A DNA stretch of 64,000 nucleotides from Acidihalobacter aeolianus (lineage in GTDB: Bacteria > Pseudomonadota > Gammaproteobacteria > DSM-5130 > Acidihalobacteraceae). A program made the position numbers and the translations under genes. The stretch's first letter is position 1. Every line of letters begins with the position of its first letter. The stretch is from assembly GCF_001753165.1 (NCBI RefSeq), contig NZ_CP017448.1:2312462-2376461 (forward strand), given 5' to 3'. The notes under the pieces were generated by a model, which worked only from the letters and a program-made list of their open reading frames with translations, did no database searches and was not told the origin of the DNA. Of this stretch, positions 39,201 through 47,682 are shown in pieces.

Positions 39201-42200
39201 CACGCCCGCTGCTTGGCGATGCGTGGACGCTGCATGCGCGGGGTCGCATCAGCGAGTACACGGGGCCGGGCGACGCGCCGCATGCCCCGCCGGAGGGCGG
39301 CGGCGACGGCTTCGACTTCGCCGCCGAGCAGCATTACGCCATCGCCGACGCCGCCGGCCTGCACTACGGCCCGGCCTTCCGCACGGTGGCCTCGGGGCGC
39401 TGTGACGGTGACCGCCTGTGGGCGAAGCTGACGACCTCCGAAGCGCTGCCCGTACAAGGCTTCTGCGTGCAGCCCGCCCTGCTCGACGGCGCGTTCCAGC
39501 TCTTTATCGACCGTCTGGTGCTGGACGGCACCGCCGAACGCGGCTGGGGTTTCGTCCCGGTGCGCGTGGAACGCCTCACCTGGCATGCCGGGACGGGTAC
39601 GCCAGTGGCCGCGAGCGCCCGCCTGCTGCGGCGTTCGCCGCAATCCTTCCTTGCCGAGGTGCAGCTGCTCGATGCCGAGGGCCGCGTCTGCGCCAGTTGT
39701 AGCGGCGTACGCATGCGCCGCCTGCGCCTGCAGCGACACGACACCGAACGGGTGCGCAGTTTCGCGACCCTGCTGCAGCCCCTGCCGCGTCCCGAGGCGC
39801 CGGCTGCGTTCGCGGCCGACGATCTGATCCGCCATGCCGGACCGGCACTGACCGACAACGAGGCCTGCCGCCTGTACGCCGAGGAATACGCCCCGCTGCT
39901 GGCCGCGTATCTGGAAGACCTGGGCGGCAACGTCGAGAGCGGCATGGACGCGGTGGATGCCGACGCGCTGTGGCAGACCCTGCTGCAGGATTACCCGGAA
40001 TTCCTCGACTGGACGCTGGCCGCGGGGCGCCGCCGACTGGCCGCACAGGGGCTCGGCGAAGCCGCCGGCAACGCGGGCGACATGCTCGCCGGCGGCTATC
40101 GCCGTCTGCTTGCCCTGCCCGTGCGCAGCCTGAGCGGCGCGCTGGCGACTGCCGTGCTTGAACGCCTCGCGGTGCTGCCCGGCAGCGGACGCCTCGATGT
40201 GCTGGAACTGGCCGAGGGGCAGCCCGAACTGCTGCCCCGGCTCGCCGGGCACGTCGATGCTGCAGGGCCTCACCTCGGCCTGCAGCATGCCGACCCCGCG
40301 CCGGTGGAGCCTTGCAGCGGGTGCGGTTGGTCCACCTTCGACCTCGCCCGCCCGCCGGCACATCTCCCACCGCTCGACCTCGTGTGGATACGCCAGGATC
40401 TGCGCGACACGGAGGCGCGCCGCGGCGCATTCGCCTTCGCCGCCGAGCGCTTGCGTCCCGGCGGCTGGCTGCTGGTTTCCGGCCTCGAACCCGAATTCTG
40501 GTGGCACGAGCTGGGCATTCCCGCAGTCAGCGCGAGCCTCGACGAGTGCCTGGCCGAGCTGACCGCGCTCGACCTCGAAATCGGCGAGACGCAACGCCTC
40601 GACGCGGGCGGGCACTGGCTCGCCCTGGCCCGGCGGGGAACCGCCGTGGCCGACCAGCCCAGCGCTGCCGACTGGCTGCTGACGGGCACCGGCGGTAACC
40701 TCGCGCCCCTGGCCGCCGCCCTGCGCGAGCGCCAGCAGGCGGTGCACATGCCGAAATCCGCCCCCCCGACACGCGGCGGCGAGGCGCTAGATGCGGTGCG
40801 CTGGCAGCATGCCAGCCGCAACCTCCTGTTCCACGTTCCCGCCCAGCCGGGCCCGGCTGCGGGAGAGCAACCCGCGCAAGGCCTGCTCGCGACCTGCGAG
40901 GCGCTGCGCCGCACCGGTCTGTGGGCCCTGCGCCAGCACCCTGCGCCACACCTGACGCTGCTGCTGCCCGGCGCGCTGGCCGATGGCGACGCGGGCAGCG
41001 CTCTGCTCGCCCGCGGCGTGGCCGCCTTTGCGCGCACGCTGCAGAACGAATGGCCCGACCTCGAACTGCGCATCCTCGACGCCGACCCGGCCGCGGAAAG
41101 CGTGCGGAACGCGCTGCTCGACGAACTGCTGCACCCGGATGCCGAACGCGAAATCCTGATCGACGCGGCGGGAACCCGTCATGTGGCGCGGGTGGTCGAA
41201 CGCAGACCGCAACCGGACATCGCGCAGCCCGACCCGGTGCATCGGCTGGATTTCTCCACCCCCGGACAACTGCGCCATCTGAGCTGGCGCGAACGGTCGG
41301 CCGCTGCGCCCGGGCCGGGCGAAGTCGAGGTGGCCGTCCGCGCCACCGGGCTGAACTTCCGCGACGTGATGTACACCCTCGGGCTGCTCAGCGACGAGGC
41401 GCTGGAGAACGGCTTCTCCGGGCCGACCCTGGGCCTGGAGTTTGCCGGCGTGCTCACCGCCGTCGGCGAAGGCGTCAGCGGCTGGTCGGTGGGCGACCGC
41501 GTGCTCGGTTTCGCCGCGGCCAGCTTCAGCGACCGTCTGGTCACCTCCGCGACGAGCATCGCGCCGCTGCCGGCGGACCTGAGCTTCGTGCAGGGTGCGA
41601 CGGTTCCGACCGTGTTCTTCACCGCCTGGTATGCGCTGCACGAACAGGCCCGGCTGCGCGCCGGCGAACGCGTGCTGATCCACGGCGGCGCGGGCGGCGT
41701 CGGCATCGCCGCGATCCAGATCGCACAGCAGGCGGGCGCCGAGGTCCTGGCCACCGCAGGCAGCCCGGCCAAGCGCGATTTTCTGCGTCTCCTCGGCGTG
41801 CAGCACGTCTACGACTCGCGTTCGCTGGCATTCGCCGACGAGATCCTGCGCGATACCGACGGCGAGGGCGTCGACATCGTCCTCAACAGCCTGGCCGGCG
41901 AGGCGATGCGCCGCAGCCTGCACCTGCTCAAGCCCTTCGGCCGCTTTCTGGATCTGGGCAAGCGCGATTTCTACGCCGACACGCCGCTCGGCCTGCGCCC
42001 GATGCGCAACAATCTGAGCTACTTCGGCATCGATGCCGACCAGATGATGGCGGTGCGCCCGGCGCTGACCCAGGACATTTTCAAGGCCTGCCTCGCGGGT
42101 TTCGCGGACGGCTCGCTCTCGCCGCTGCCGGCCACGGTGTTCTCCACCCATGGCGTGGTGGACGCCTTCCGCCACATGCAGCACTCGCGGCAGATCGGCA

Positions 42201-43462
42201 AGATCGTGGTCGACATGGGTGGTCCGTTCCTGCCCAGAGCGGCCGACACGGCCCCTGCCCCGGCGCGCCTTGAACTCGACCGGGATGGGGTTTATCTGAT
42301 CACCGGCGGGACCGCGGGCTTCGGCCTGCAGAGCGCGCTGCGCCTGGCCGAGCGCGGTGCCCGGCGACTGCTGCTGGCAAGCCGCTCCGGCAACCCGGAC
42401 GAGGCCGGCGCGGCGACCCTGGAAGCCCTGCGCCAACAGGGCGTGGAACTGCGCTGCGTGCGCTGCGACATCGCAGACGGCGCGCAGGTGCATGCGCTGT
42501 TCGCCGAGGCCGCGGAGATGGGCACGCTGCGCGGCCTCGTGCACGCCGCCGCGGTGATCGACGATGCCCTTGCCGAAAACCTGGACGAGGCCCGTCTGCG
42601 CAGCGTGCTCGCGCCCAAGGTGGACGGCGCGTGGCACTTGCACCGCCTGAGCCGCGGCCAGGCGCTCGACTTCTTCGTGGTGTATTCCTCCATCGCCAAC
42701 CTGCTCGGCAACGTCGGCCAGGCCGCGTATCTGGCCGCCAACGGCTGGATGGAGGCGCTGGTGCGCCTGCGCCGCGCCCAAGGCCTACCGGGTACCGCGG
42801 TGCAGTTCGGCCCGATCGCCGATGCCGGCTTCCTGACCCGCAACGAGCAGACCCGCTCCGCACTGGAAAAACGCATCGGCGGCGCCGCACTCTCGGCGAC
42901 GGCCGCGCTCGACGCGCTGGAGGCAGCCCTGCTTGGCGACGAGCCGGTGGTGGCGGCCGCGGATCTGCACTGGGGCGCGATCCGGCGCTATCTGCCGCTC
43001 GCGGAAACCCCGCAGTATGCCGAACTCGACGCGCAGGACGCGGACCCGACCGGCGGCATCGACACCACGGATCTGCGCGCGCATTTGGCCGAGCTCGGCG
43101 AGGACGAGGCAGCCGATACGCTGGGCGGCTGGATCATCCACGAGGTCGCGCAGATCCTGCGTCTGGCCCCGGAAAAGATCGACCGCCAGAAGAAACTGAC
43201 CGAGATGGGCTTCGACTCGCTGATGGGCATGGAGCTCGCATTGGCCCTGGAGGAGCGCCTGGGCTTCAAGGTGCCGACCTTCGTGCTCAGCGAGGAGCCG
43301 ACCGTGCAGAAACTCGCGCAGCGCCTGCTGCGTGAGCTGCTGCAGGAGGAATCCGCACACGATACCGCGCGCGGGGATGAACGCCACCTTTCCGCCCTCG
43401 CCGAACAGCACGGCGTCGGCGCCGAGGAGTACAGTGCGGTGGTTGGATTCCGCGAGGGTTGA
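36206..43462 (+). CDS. Type I polyketide synthase, KS-AT-DH-(degenerate MT)-ER-KR-ACP, RkpA-like
   Basis: A 2418-residue single-module, fully reducing synthase. The KS has Cys173 (DTACSSG) and the EAHGTGT and SNLGHLE histidines. The AT has Ser629 in GHSVGE and a YPFH specificity motif. The DH has His931 and LLDGAFQ. About 1200-1480 is a region with only traces of a methyltransferase fold. The ER nucleotide site GGAGGVGIA is near 1826, the KR site GGTAGFG near 2033, and the ACP serine is Ser2338 (GFDSL). No thioesterase is present. All catalytic residues seem intact, so the product should be a saturated acyl chain handed to the oxoamine synthase encoded 4 bases downstream. A five-codon mini-ORF at 36181-36198 with a better ribosome binding site precedes ATG 36206. 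Confidence 0.95.
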   Translation: MKDTRIAIVGYSTRLPQTSDARFWADLLAERSLITQVAADRWAHGAYHHPERGHPGTSVTFSAGSLGDVSGFDAGFFRISPREAAAMDPQQRLLLEMSWEALSHAGLKPAELRSRRCGVFIGLASTDYAYRVADDLAVIGPNSATGSTASIAANRLSYFYDWRGPSLVVDTACSSGLVAFHQACRSLLAGESDVAVTGAISLHLHPYGFVIFSKASMLSASGKSRPFQAGADGYVRSEGGGVFVLKPYETARRDGDRILAVVARSGINADGYKSGLTVPRVDAQAALLREIYEAAGIDPNEVDYLEAHGTGTAVGDPIEVEAIGQALGQARREGHPLPIGSVKSNLGHLETASAVPGLLKAIHALRERAVPPTIGIAELNPRLPLDRYGLEVVTRTRPLRSRGQLTIGVNSFGFGGANAHVILQSPPAQRRRVRSAPPAEPATAQRPLMLTAASPSALRQFARDLHGAIAAQKPAQWEASLYQLNFRREWLAQRALLWVSSRGDLLDKLDAFAERGVHAQTGESLADWRTPDSTPGGPVWVFSGNGCQWEGMGRELLDDPTFAASVDEIDATFAPLAGYRLRDDLLGLLGEHRYALTQFAQPALFALQVGQAAMLRAHGFEPTAVIGHSVGEVAAAWACGALSLADATRVVFYRSHEQERARGLGQMTAVAAAAEDAAEWIAELRLDAQLCVAAHNSPRGCTVAGDTEALTRLETFLRGRGVACKRLPLDYPFHGPHMDALREPLQAHLAAIEPRASTIPFFSTVTGEMLSGEQLDADYWWHNVRAPVSFTAAFAASAEYGSLFVELGGHPVLRSYMQDILAHHGRSGRPIETLRRDQSAQREALRAAAGELWIAGLPAQWERHYPQALPFVDLPHYPWEHERHWHEISAESAGLLHRHPAHPLLGHPVAGHPGAWEQRVDTASFPWLADHCVGDGAIFPGAGYVELMLAAATQDPERDPATGLRVEGLEILAPLLLEENAAKIVRTRLSDEGSVEVQARPLLGDAWTLHARGRISEYTGPGDAPHAPPEGGGDGFDFAAEQHYAIADAAGLHYGPAFRTVASGRCDGDRLWAKLTTSEALPVQGFCVQPALLDGAFQLFIDRLVLDGTAERGWGFVPVRVERLTWHAGTGTPVAASARLLRRSPQSFLAEVQLLDAEGRVCASCSGVRMRRLRLQRHDTERVRSFATLLQPLPRPEAPAAFAADDLIRHAGPALTDNEACRLYAEEYAPLLAAYLEDLGGNVESGMDAVDADALWQTLLQDYPEFLDWTLAAGRRRLAAQGLGEAAGNAGDMLAGGYRRLLALPVRSLSGALATAVLERLAVLPGSGRLDVLELAEGQPELLPRLAGHVDAAGPHLGLQHADPAPVEPCSGCGWSTFDLARPPAHLPPLDLVWIRQDLRDTEARRGAFAFAAERLRPGGWLLVSGLEPEFWWHELGIPAVSASLDECLAELTALDLEIGETQRLDAGGHWLALARRGTAVADQPSAADWLLTGTGGNLAPLAAALRERQQAVHMPKSAPPTRGGEALDAVRWQHASRNLLFHVPAQPGPAAGEQPAQGLLATCEALRRTGLWALRQHPAPHLTLLLPGALADGDAGSALLARGVAAFARTLQNEWPDLELRILDADPAAESVRNALLDELLHPDAEREILIDAAGTRHVARVVERRPQPDIAQPDPVHRLDFSTPGQLRHLSWRERSAAAPGPGEVEVAVRATGLNFRDVMYTLGLLSDEALENGFSGPTLGLEFAGVLTAVGEGVSGWSVGDRVLGFAAASFSDRLVTSATSIAPLPADLSFVQGATVPTVFFTAWYALHEQARLRAGERVLIHGGAGGVGIAAIQIAQQAGAEVLATAGSPAKRDFLRLLGVQHVYDSRSLAFADEILRDTDGEGVDIVLNSLAGEAMRRSLHLLKPFGRFLDLGKRDFYADTPLGLRPMRNNLSYFGIDADQMMAVRPALTQDIFKACLAGFADGSLSPLPATVFSTHGVVDAFRHMQHSRQIGKIVVDMGGPFLPRAADTAPAPARLELDRDGVYLITGGTAGFGLQSALRLAERGARRLLLASRSGNPDEAGAATLEALRQQGVELRCVRCDIADGAQVHALFAEAAEMGTLRGLVHAAAVIDDALAENLDEARLRSVLAPKVDGAWHLHRLSRGQALDFFVVYSSIANLLGNVGQAAYLAANGWMEALVRLRRAQGLPGTAVQFGPIADAGFLTRNEQTRSALEKRIGGAALSATAALDALEAALLGDEPVVAAADLHWGAIRRYLPLAETPQYAELDAQDADPTGGIDTTDLRAHLAELGEDEAADTLGGWIIHEVAQILRLAPEKIDRQKKLTEMGFDSLMGMELALALEERLGFKVPTFVLSEEPTVQKLAQRLLRELLQEESAHDTARGDERHLSALAEQHGVGAEEYSAVVGFREG

Positions 43463-43466
43463 GGCG

Positions 43467-44798
43467 ATGCGACGTATTTCCGGGCAGATCAAGGATCAAT
43501 TGATCCAGAAGGCGTTGCAGCGGCGCATGCAGCAGATCGACGCGGCACCGTCCGCTGCCGCCGCAGCTGCATCCGCGAACGCGATACCCCCGGAGTTCTA
43601 CGATTTCGCCCTGCAACCCGGCTACCAGCAGGTGCGCCTGATGCGCGAGGGCGGCCAGAAGCTCGGCGTCGACAGCCCCTTCTTCCTGGTGCATGAGGGT
43701 TCGGCTTCGGCACACAGCCGGATCGACGGGCACGAGGTGCTCAATTACGCGAGCTACAACTATCTGGATCTCGCCGCCCATCCGCGGGTACGCGAGGCAG
43801 CACAGGCGGCGATCGCCGCCTACGGCACCACGGTCTCGGCCAGCCGCATCGTGGCCGGCGAACGGCCGTTCCACCGCGAACTGGAACGCTCGCTGGCCGC
43901 ACTCTATGAGGCCGACGATGCGCTGGCGATGGTCAGCGGACATGCCACCAACGTCAGCGCCATCGGCCATCTACTCGGCCCGCGCGACCTGATCCTGCAC
44001 GACGAGTACGCGCACAACAGCATCGTGCTCGGCAGCACGCTGTCCGGCGCGCAGCGCGTGCCCTTCACGCACAACGATCTGGACGCGCTGGAGGCACTGC
44101 TGCGCGAGCGCCGGACGAAGGCCGAGCGCACGTTGATCGTGGTGGAGGGCATCTACAGCATGGACGGCGACTTCCCGGACCTGCCGCGCCTGCTGGAGAT
44201 CAAGCAGCGCCATCATGCCTGGCTGATGGTGGACGAGGCGCACGGGCTGGGCGTGCTCGGCAGTACCGGGCACGGGCTCGCCGAGCACTTCTGCGTGGAC
44301 CCGCGCGAGGTGGATATCTGGATGGGTACCTTGAGCAAGACCCTGTCGAGCTGCGGCGGCTTCATCGCCGGATCGCAGGCGCTGATCGACAATCTGCGCT
44401 TCCTCGCCCCGGGCTTTCTCTACAGCGTCGGCCTGGCGCCGCCGCTGGCCGCCGCGGCACAGGCCGCGCTCGAGGTAATGCGCGAGGAACCGGAACGCGT
44501 GGCGCGGCTACAGGCCGTGGGACACGAATTCGTCGCACGCGCCACGGCACTCAAACTCGATACCGGGACGAGCAGCGGGCACGCGGTGGTTCCGTGGATC
44601 GTGGGCGGTTCGCTGCATGCCGTGCGACTGTCCGCCCTGCTGCTGCAGGAGGGCGTCAACGTGCAGCCGATCCTCTATCCTGCCGTGCCGGAAAAACGCG
44701 CACGCCTGCGTTTCTTCATGAGCAGCGCGCACAGCGAAACCGATCTGGAACGGACCTTCGAGGCGATTTCACGCGTCCTCAAAACGCACCCGGGCTGA
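43467..44798 (+). CDS. Alpha-oxoamine synthase (AONS/KBL family), RkpG-like
   Basis: A 443-residue PLP enzyme of fold type I that joins an acyl thioester to an amino acid with loss of CO2. NYASYNYLDLAAHP, GTTVSASRI, DEAHGLGVLG and TLSKTLSS are family hallmarks, and Lys291 is the PLP lysine. An N-terminal extension of about 45 residues (Ala/Gln-rich) precedes the core. ATG 43467 follows the PKS stop by 4 bases; the frame is open further up, but only inside the PKS gene. The likely acyl donor is the PKS-bound chain, giving a sphingoid-like amino-ketone. This is inference from gene order and from the rkpA-rkpG pair of rhizobia. Confidence 0.92.
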   Translation: MRRISGQIKDQLIQKALQRRMQQIDAAPSAAAAAASANAIPPEFYDFALQPGYQQVRLMREGGQKLGVDSPFFLVHEGSASAHSRIDGHEVLNYASYNYLDLAAHPRVREAAQAAIAAYGTTVSASRIVAGERPFHRELERSLAALYEADDALAMVSGHATNVSAIGHLLGPRDLILHDEYAHNSIVLGSTLSGAQRVPFTHNDLDALEALLRERRTKAERTLIVVEGIYSMDGDFPDLPRLLEIKQRHHAWLMVDEAHGLGVLGSTGHGLAEHFCVDPREVDIWMGTLSKTLSSCGGFIAGSQALIDNLRFLAPGFLYSVGLAPPLAAAAQAALEVMREEPERVARLQAVGHEFVARATALKLDTGTSSGHAVVPWIVGGSLHAVRLSALLLQEGVNVQPILYPAVPEKRARLRFFMSSAHSETDLERTFEAISRVLKTHPG

Positions 44799-44879
44799 AA
44801 TCCCTGCTGGCCCTGTCCCTACCCCCCCTGTTGTATCCAGGCTGACCGGCCGATGGGCCAGATTAACGAGGCCGCACGA

Positions 44880-45137
44880 TCAGCGGCGGCGCTTGGCCTT
44901 GGGCTTTTCATCCCGGATTTTCAGGCTGTTGCCGTTGAAGTCCTTGCCGTCCAGGGCGGCCTTTGCCTCCCGCGCCTCATGGCCTTCCATGTCGATCAAG
45001 GCAAATCCACGGCATTTGCCCGAGAAGATGTCGCGAGGGAATTCAAGCTTGCGGACCTTGCCGTATTGGGCAAAGAGATCGGTCAAGGCGCTCTCGGTGG
45101 TTTCTGCGGGAATGTTGCCAACGAATAATGTTTTCAT
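44880..45137 (-). CDS. RRM-type RNA-binding protein
   Basis: An 85-residue single RNA-recognition motif. RNP2 is LFVGNIP (residues 3-9) and RNP1 is KCRGFALIDM, with a basic tail KPKAKRRR. Such glycine-poor small RRM proteins occur in many proteobacteria and bind RNA, often under cold conditions; here it lies just downstream of a cold-shock gene. ATG 45137 has GGAGG upstream. Confidence 0.93.
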   Translation of the reverse strand: MKTLFVGNIPAETTESALTDLFAQYGKVRKLEFPRDIFSGKCRGFALIDMEGHEAREAKAALDGKDFNGNSLKIRDEKPKAKRRR

Positions 45138-45193
45138 GCGATACCTCCGAATCGAACGCATGGATAGCGGTTGTTGCCGGGCACAAACGAAAA

Positions 45194-45239
45194 CGGGCCG
45201 GAGCCCTGCATCCTTGTACGGATGCGGAACTCCGACCCG
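45194..45239 (-). terminator. Terminator after the cold-shock gene
   Basis: Read on the minus strand, CGGGTCGGAG...GCATCC pairs with GGATGC...CTCCGGCCCG around a 6-base loop and is followed by TTTTCGTTT. It lies between the csp stop and the RRM gene, so it probably limits read-through. Confidence 0.75.
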
Positions 45240-45302
45240 AACCCCTTATCCCGAAGCTCGGAAGCGACGCTGACGCGCGCCCCGAAGTTCGTCGATACGG
45301 AT

Positions 45303-45506
45303 TTACTGTGCGACGACGTTGCTCGCCTGCGGACCCTTCGGCCCGGTCTCAACGTCGAAGCTGACGGCCTGACCTTCGGCCAGAGTCTTGAAGCCGGAAC
45401 CCGAGATCGCGCTGAAGTGCACGAACACGTCCGGGCCGCCGTTGCTCTGGGAGATGAAGCCGAAGCCTTTCGACTCGTTGAACCACTTGACAGTACCTGT
45501 TGCCAT
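45303..45506 (-). CDS. Cold-shock protein (CspA family)
   Basis: A 67-residue OB-fold nucleic acid chaperone. RNP1 is KGFGFI and RNP2 is VFVHFSAI, both complete. The start has AAGGT upstream. The preceding region probably contains a long 5' leader, usual for this family, but no cold-box could be fixed by eye. Confidence 0.96.
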   Translation of the reverse strand: MATGTVKWFNESKGFGFISQSNGGPDVFVHFSAISGSGFKTLAEGQAVSFDVETGPKGPQASNVVAQ

Positions 45507-45916
45507 TTAAATTACCTTTGACTCATTAGAACGATGGTGTGAGCGCACAGGACTTGTCAGGATGGATCAGGAGATTCGAAGACGATAGCTGCTGAAGGTG
45601 TCACTAACAGTATCTGACGCTTCCCGGACTATAGGCCTATTCGCCGCGAATAGCCAACAGTTTTGGGCTAGGAATCACTCCCTATCGGATTTGCCGCCCG
45701 GTCAAATCCTGTGGCAGATGCCGCATCGGGCGCCGCTTCACGCCCTGTTTCGCAGCGCGAGACCGAACCTGAAGGTGTGTCTGATGAGGCGCATTCCGAG
45801 GGATCTTCCGATGCCGCCTCGAAGGGGTTTCCCGCGCTCGAGAATGGGGGTGAATCCCGAAGGGAAATTAAAGGGGTTCAGCGCAGTATCCTGGCGGGAA
45901 AAGGTGGGCCTTTTTG
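45507..45916. other. Upstream region of csp and a possible gene remnant
   Basis: About 400 bases. From about 45680 to 45917 the plus strand has an open, acidic, Ser/Ala/Glu-rich frame (containing SQRETEPEGVSDEA and ending LAGKGGPF), with no start or family that I recognise. It ends with a TGA that overlaps the ATG of the next small ORF (TGATG). This could be the tail of a deleted gene of the Dot-like locus. Confidence 0.35.
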
Positions 45917-46096
45917 ATGGGAAAGTATTACCCATTTCCTTCGGCATATTGGGTCACTCCCCCCGTTAGGTATAGGAATAAAAGTCAATATATTGCAAAA
46001 GCAATAGCTATACCCGGTGAATTTTCAATTGATCTACTTTTCCCGCCCCCAAATTTCGGGCTTTTTCCAAGCGGGTTATACCCGACTAATGTATAG
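45917..46096 (+). CDS. Small ORF before dotD (doubtful)
   Basis: A 59-codon AT-rich frame opening with MGKYYPFPSAYWVTPP, overlapping the previous open frame by one base and ending 11 bases before dotD. No family is recognised. The tight spacing argues for translation; the odd composition and the hairpin-forming text inside it (GGTATAG...CTATACC, about 45967-46013) argue against. Confidence 0.25.
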   Translation: MGKYYPFPSAYWVTPPVRYRNKSQYIAKAIAIPGEFSIDLLFPPPNFGLFPSGLYPTNV

Positions 46097-46107
46097 GTAG
46101 GTGAAAG

Positions 46108-46617
46108 ATGATAACGCGACATTTTCCGCCAAAGGCGTTAGGGATTCCCTATCGGGTTGCGCTCGGTGTCTCGGCGGTGATTTTGTTGGGTGGGTGCGCC
46201 GCTCAGCGTCCGCCCGTCACGCCGGTTTCGCCTCAGCAGCAGGCGCTTGAGCGATCCATTGCGCAGATCAAGCAGGTGTCGGAAAGCCTGCGTACGGCCG
46301 ATCGACCGTATAACGGTTTTCCGTTGCCTGGCCTGGGCGGGTCGCCGGTTTGCTCGGGGCTGAATCCTGACTCTCCGCTTGCTGAACGCATGTCGGTGCA
46401 GTGGTCTGGTCCTGCCGCAACATTGCTGTCTGGACTGGCGGCGCGTTGGGGGTGGTCCTTCTCGAATCGGTTGGGTGCGTTGCAGCCCGATCCTGACGTA
46501 TCGATCTATGCGCGTCACAAGGCGGCGGCCGACATTTTGGCGGAGGTAGCCAGGCAGACGCCATCCGATATTGAGATTCGAGTGATGCCGGGCATGATTG
46601 TACTGGAGGGTCGATAG
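46108..46617 (+). CDS. dotD: DotD/TraH-like type IVB secretion lipoprotein
   Basis: A 169-residue lipoprotein: signal peptide with lipobox LLGGC (Cys30), then a helical segment and a small secretin-N-like domain near the C-terminus (ADILAEVARQTPSDIEIRV). This is the DotD layout. In Dot/Icm systems DotD and DotC bring DotH to the outer membrane. It lies directly before a dotC gene with 1 base between stop and start, the conserved order dotD-dotC-dotB. Confidence 0.85.
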   Translation: MITRHFPPKALGIPYRVALGVSAVILLGGCAAQRPPVTPVSPQQQALERSIAQIKQVSESLRTADRPYNGFPLPGLGGSPVCSGLNPDSPLAERMSVQWSGPAATLLSGLAARWGWSFSNRLGALQPDPDVSIYARHKAAADILAEVARQTPSDIEIRVMPGMIVLEGR

Positions 46618-46618
46618 G

Positions 46619-47509
46619 ATGCGTTACCGCAGAACTTTGCTGGCGGCGATGGTGATGAGTGTTATGCCATCGGTCATGGCTGCACAACAGCCTGATTTGC
46701 ATCAGATTTTATCAATGTCGTCCAGTTCTGCCCAGGCAGAAGCCTCGGCTGGTTCTGCGGTTACGGGGGTGCGCGACAAGGCGGTGTATCAAGCGGCTGA
46801 GACCTATTCGGCACAGGTGGCTTACTGTCACCAAGCCAAGGTACTGATGGCTTTTACGAACAATGAGAAGGCTCAGCTTGATGCGGCTTATGATTTTGCC
46901 AGTCTGTTATTGGATGGTGGACGGGTATTGCCGCCGGTGATCGAGCAGGACGATGCCTCTTATCGCCAACAGGGGAATGACATGGCCGTGACGGCGCAGA
47001 CCACCTGGCACATCCTGCGTCAGGCACGCATTGTCTCCACGGCGCCCAACTGGCGGAATTACTTGTATCTCGTCTGCACGCCGCCGCTCAAGCCGAATCC
47101 TGTCCTGTTGCCGGGTGGCGCGGGCGGTAGCTCTGGCGCGAGCAGCGCGTCCAGCGGGTCGTTTGGCGTGGGTTCATCCGGGGATTCAGGTGAACCCCGG
47201 TTTTCATCCGATGAGGCAGCCTGGCGGGCCGGCGCCAAGATGGGTTGGAAGCTCGGGATCGAGCAGGCCGACGAAGCCTTTGATTTGGGGCTGCATCGGC
47301 TGACGCGGGACTATGCCGGCATGCCGCGTTTCTGGTGGCTGGATCATCGGGGCGTGGTATCGACGCCGATCCTGGCCAAAGGCGAGGTGGGTGTGAAGGT
47401 GGACGGTCGAACGCTCAGCGTAGGCGAGACGGTCTTTCGCCTGACGGCGGGCGCGAACTGGCGCAAGGCTTCATCGTGGCGTCCGGTGATTCAGGGTAGT
47501 GACGAATAA
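46619..47509 (+). CDS. dotC: DotC/TraI-like type IVB secretion protein
   Basis: A 296-residue DotC-family protein. ATG 46619 has GGAGG upstream inside the end of dotD. It opens with a signal peptide ending around MAAQQ. Family features include the internal ETYSAQVAY segment, GGRVLPPVIEQ and the later AWRAGAKMGWKLGIEQADEAF. A Ser/Gly-rich insert (about 165-195) is unusual. Legionella DotC is a lipoprotein, but no Cys follows the signal peptide here, so anchoring may differ. Confidence 0.88.
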   Translation: MRYRRTLLAAMVMSVMPSVMAAQQPDLHQILSMSSSSAQAEASAGSAVTGVRDKAVYQAAETYSAQVAYCHQAKVLMAFTNNEKAQLDAAYDFASLLLDGGRVLPPVIEQDDASYRQQGNDMAVTAQTTWHILRQARIVSTAPNWRNYLYLVCTPPLKPNPVLLPGGAGGSSGASSASSGSFGVGSSGDSGEPRFSSDEAAWRAGAKMGWKLGIEQADEAFDLGLHRLTRDYAGMPRFWWLDHRGVVSTPILAKGEVGVKVDGRTLSVGETVFRLTAGANWRKASSWRPVIQGSDE

Positions 47510-47528
47510 TCACGAGGTCGGTCCAGCT

Positions 47529-47666
47529 TCGCATGCGAGTCGCATGCGAATGGGTATCGACTCGCATGCGAAATCGTTTGGGTGGGGAGTTAATGGGTAT
47601 TCGAGGTTGAATCTTATGACTAATTGCATGCGATTCGCGTGCAATTAGCTGTCAATTCGCATGCGA
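47529..47666. repeat. Cluster of TCGCATGCGA palindromes
   Basis: Perfect 10-bp palindromes TCGCATGCGA occur at 47529-47538, 47540-47549, 47562-47571 and 47657-47666, with a near copy TTGCATGCGA at 47624-47633 that itself forms an inverted repeat with GCGTGCAATTA. They lie between dotC and the dotB remnant. The density suggests a binding site array or an origin-like region and is far above chance. Confidence 0.8.
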
Positions 47667-47682
47667 AATGGTGTCTGATTGA

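Noticed and set aside
36179-40747. 1522-codon ORF on the minus strand opposite the PKS
   Set aside because: It is a mirror of GC-rich PKS coding sequence. It is rich in Arg, Gln, Gly and Ala, without domains, while the plus strand has an unbroken set of PKS motifs.
40787-42781. 664-codon ORF on the minus strand opposite the PKS
   Set aside because: Same reason: the ER and KR motifs are on the other strand, and this frame has no recognisable features.
47529-47666. CRISPR-like repeat array
   Set aside because: The repeats are 10-bp palindromes with irregular spacing and no spacers of constant length; no cas gene is near.
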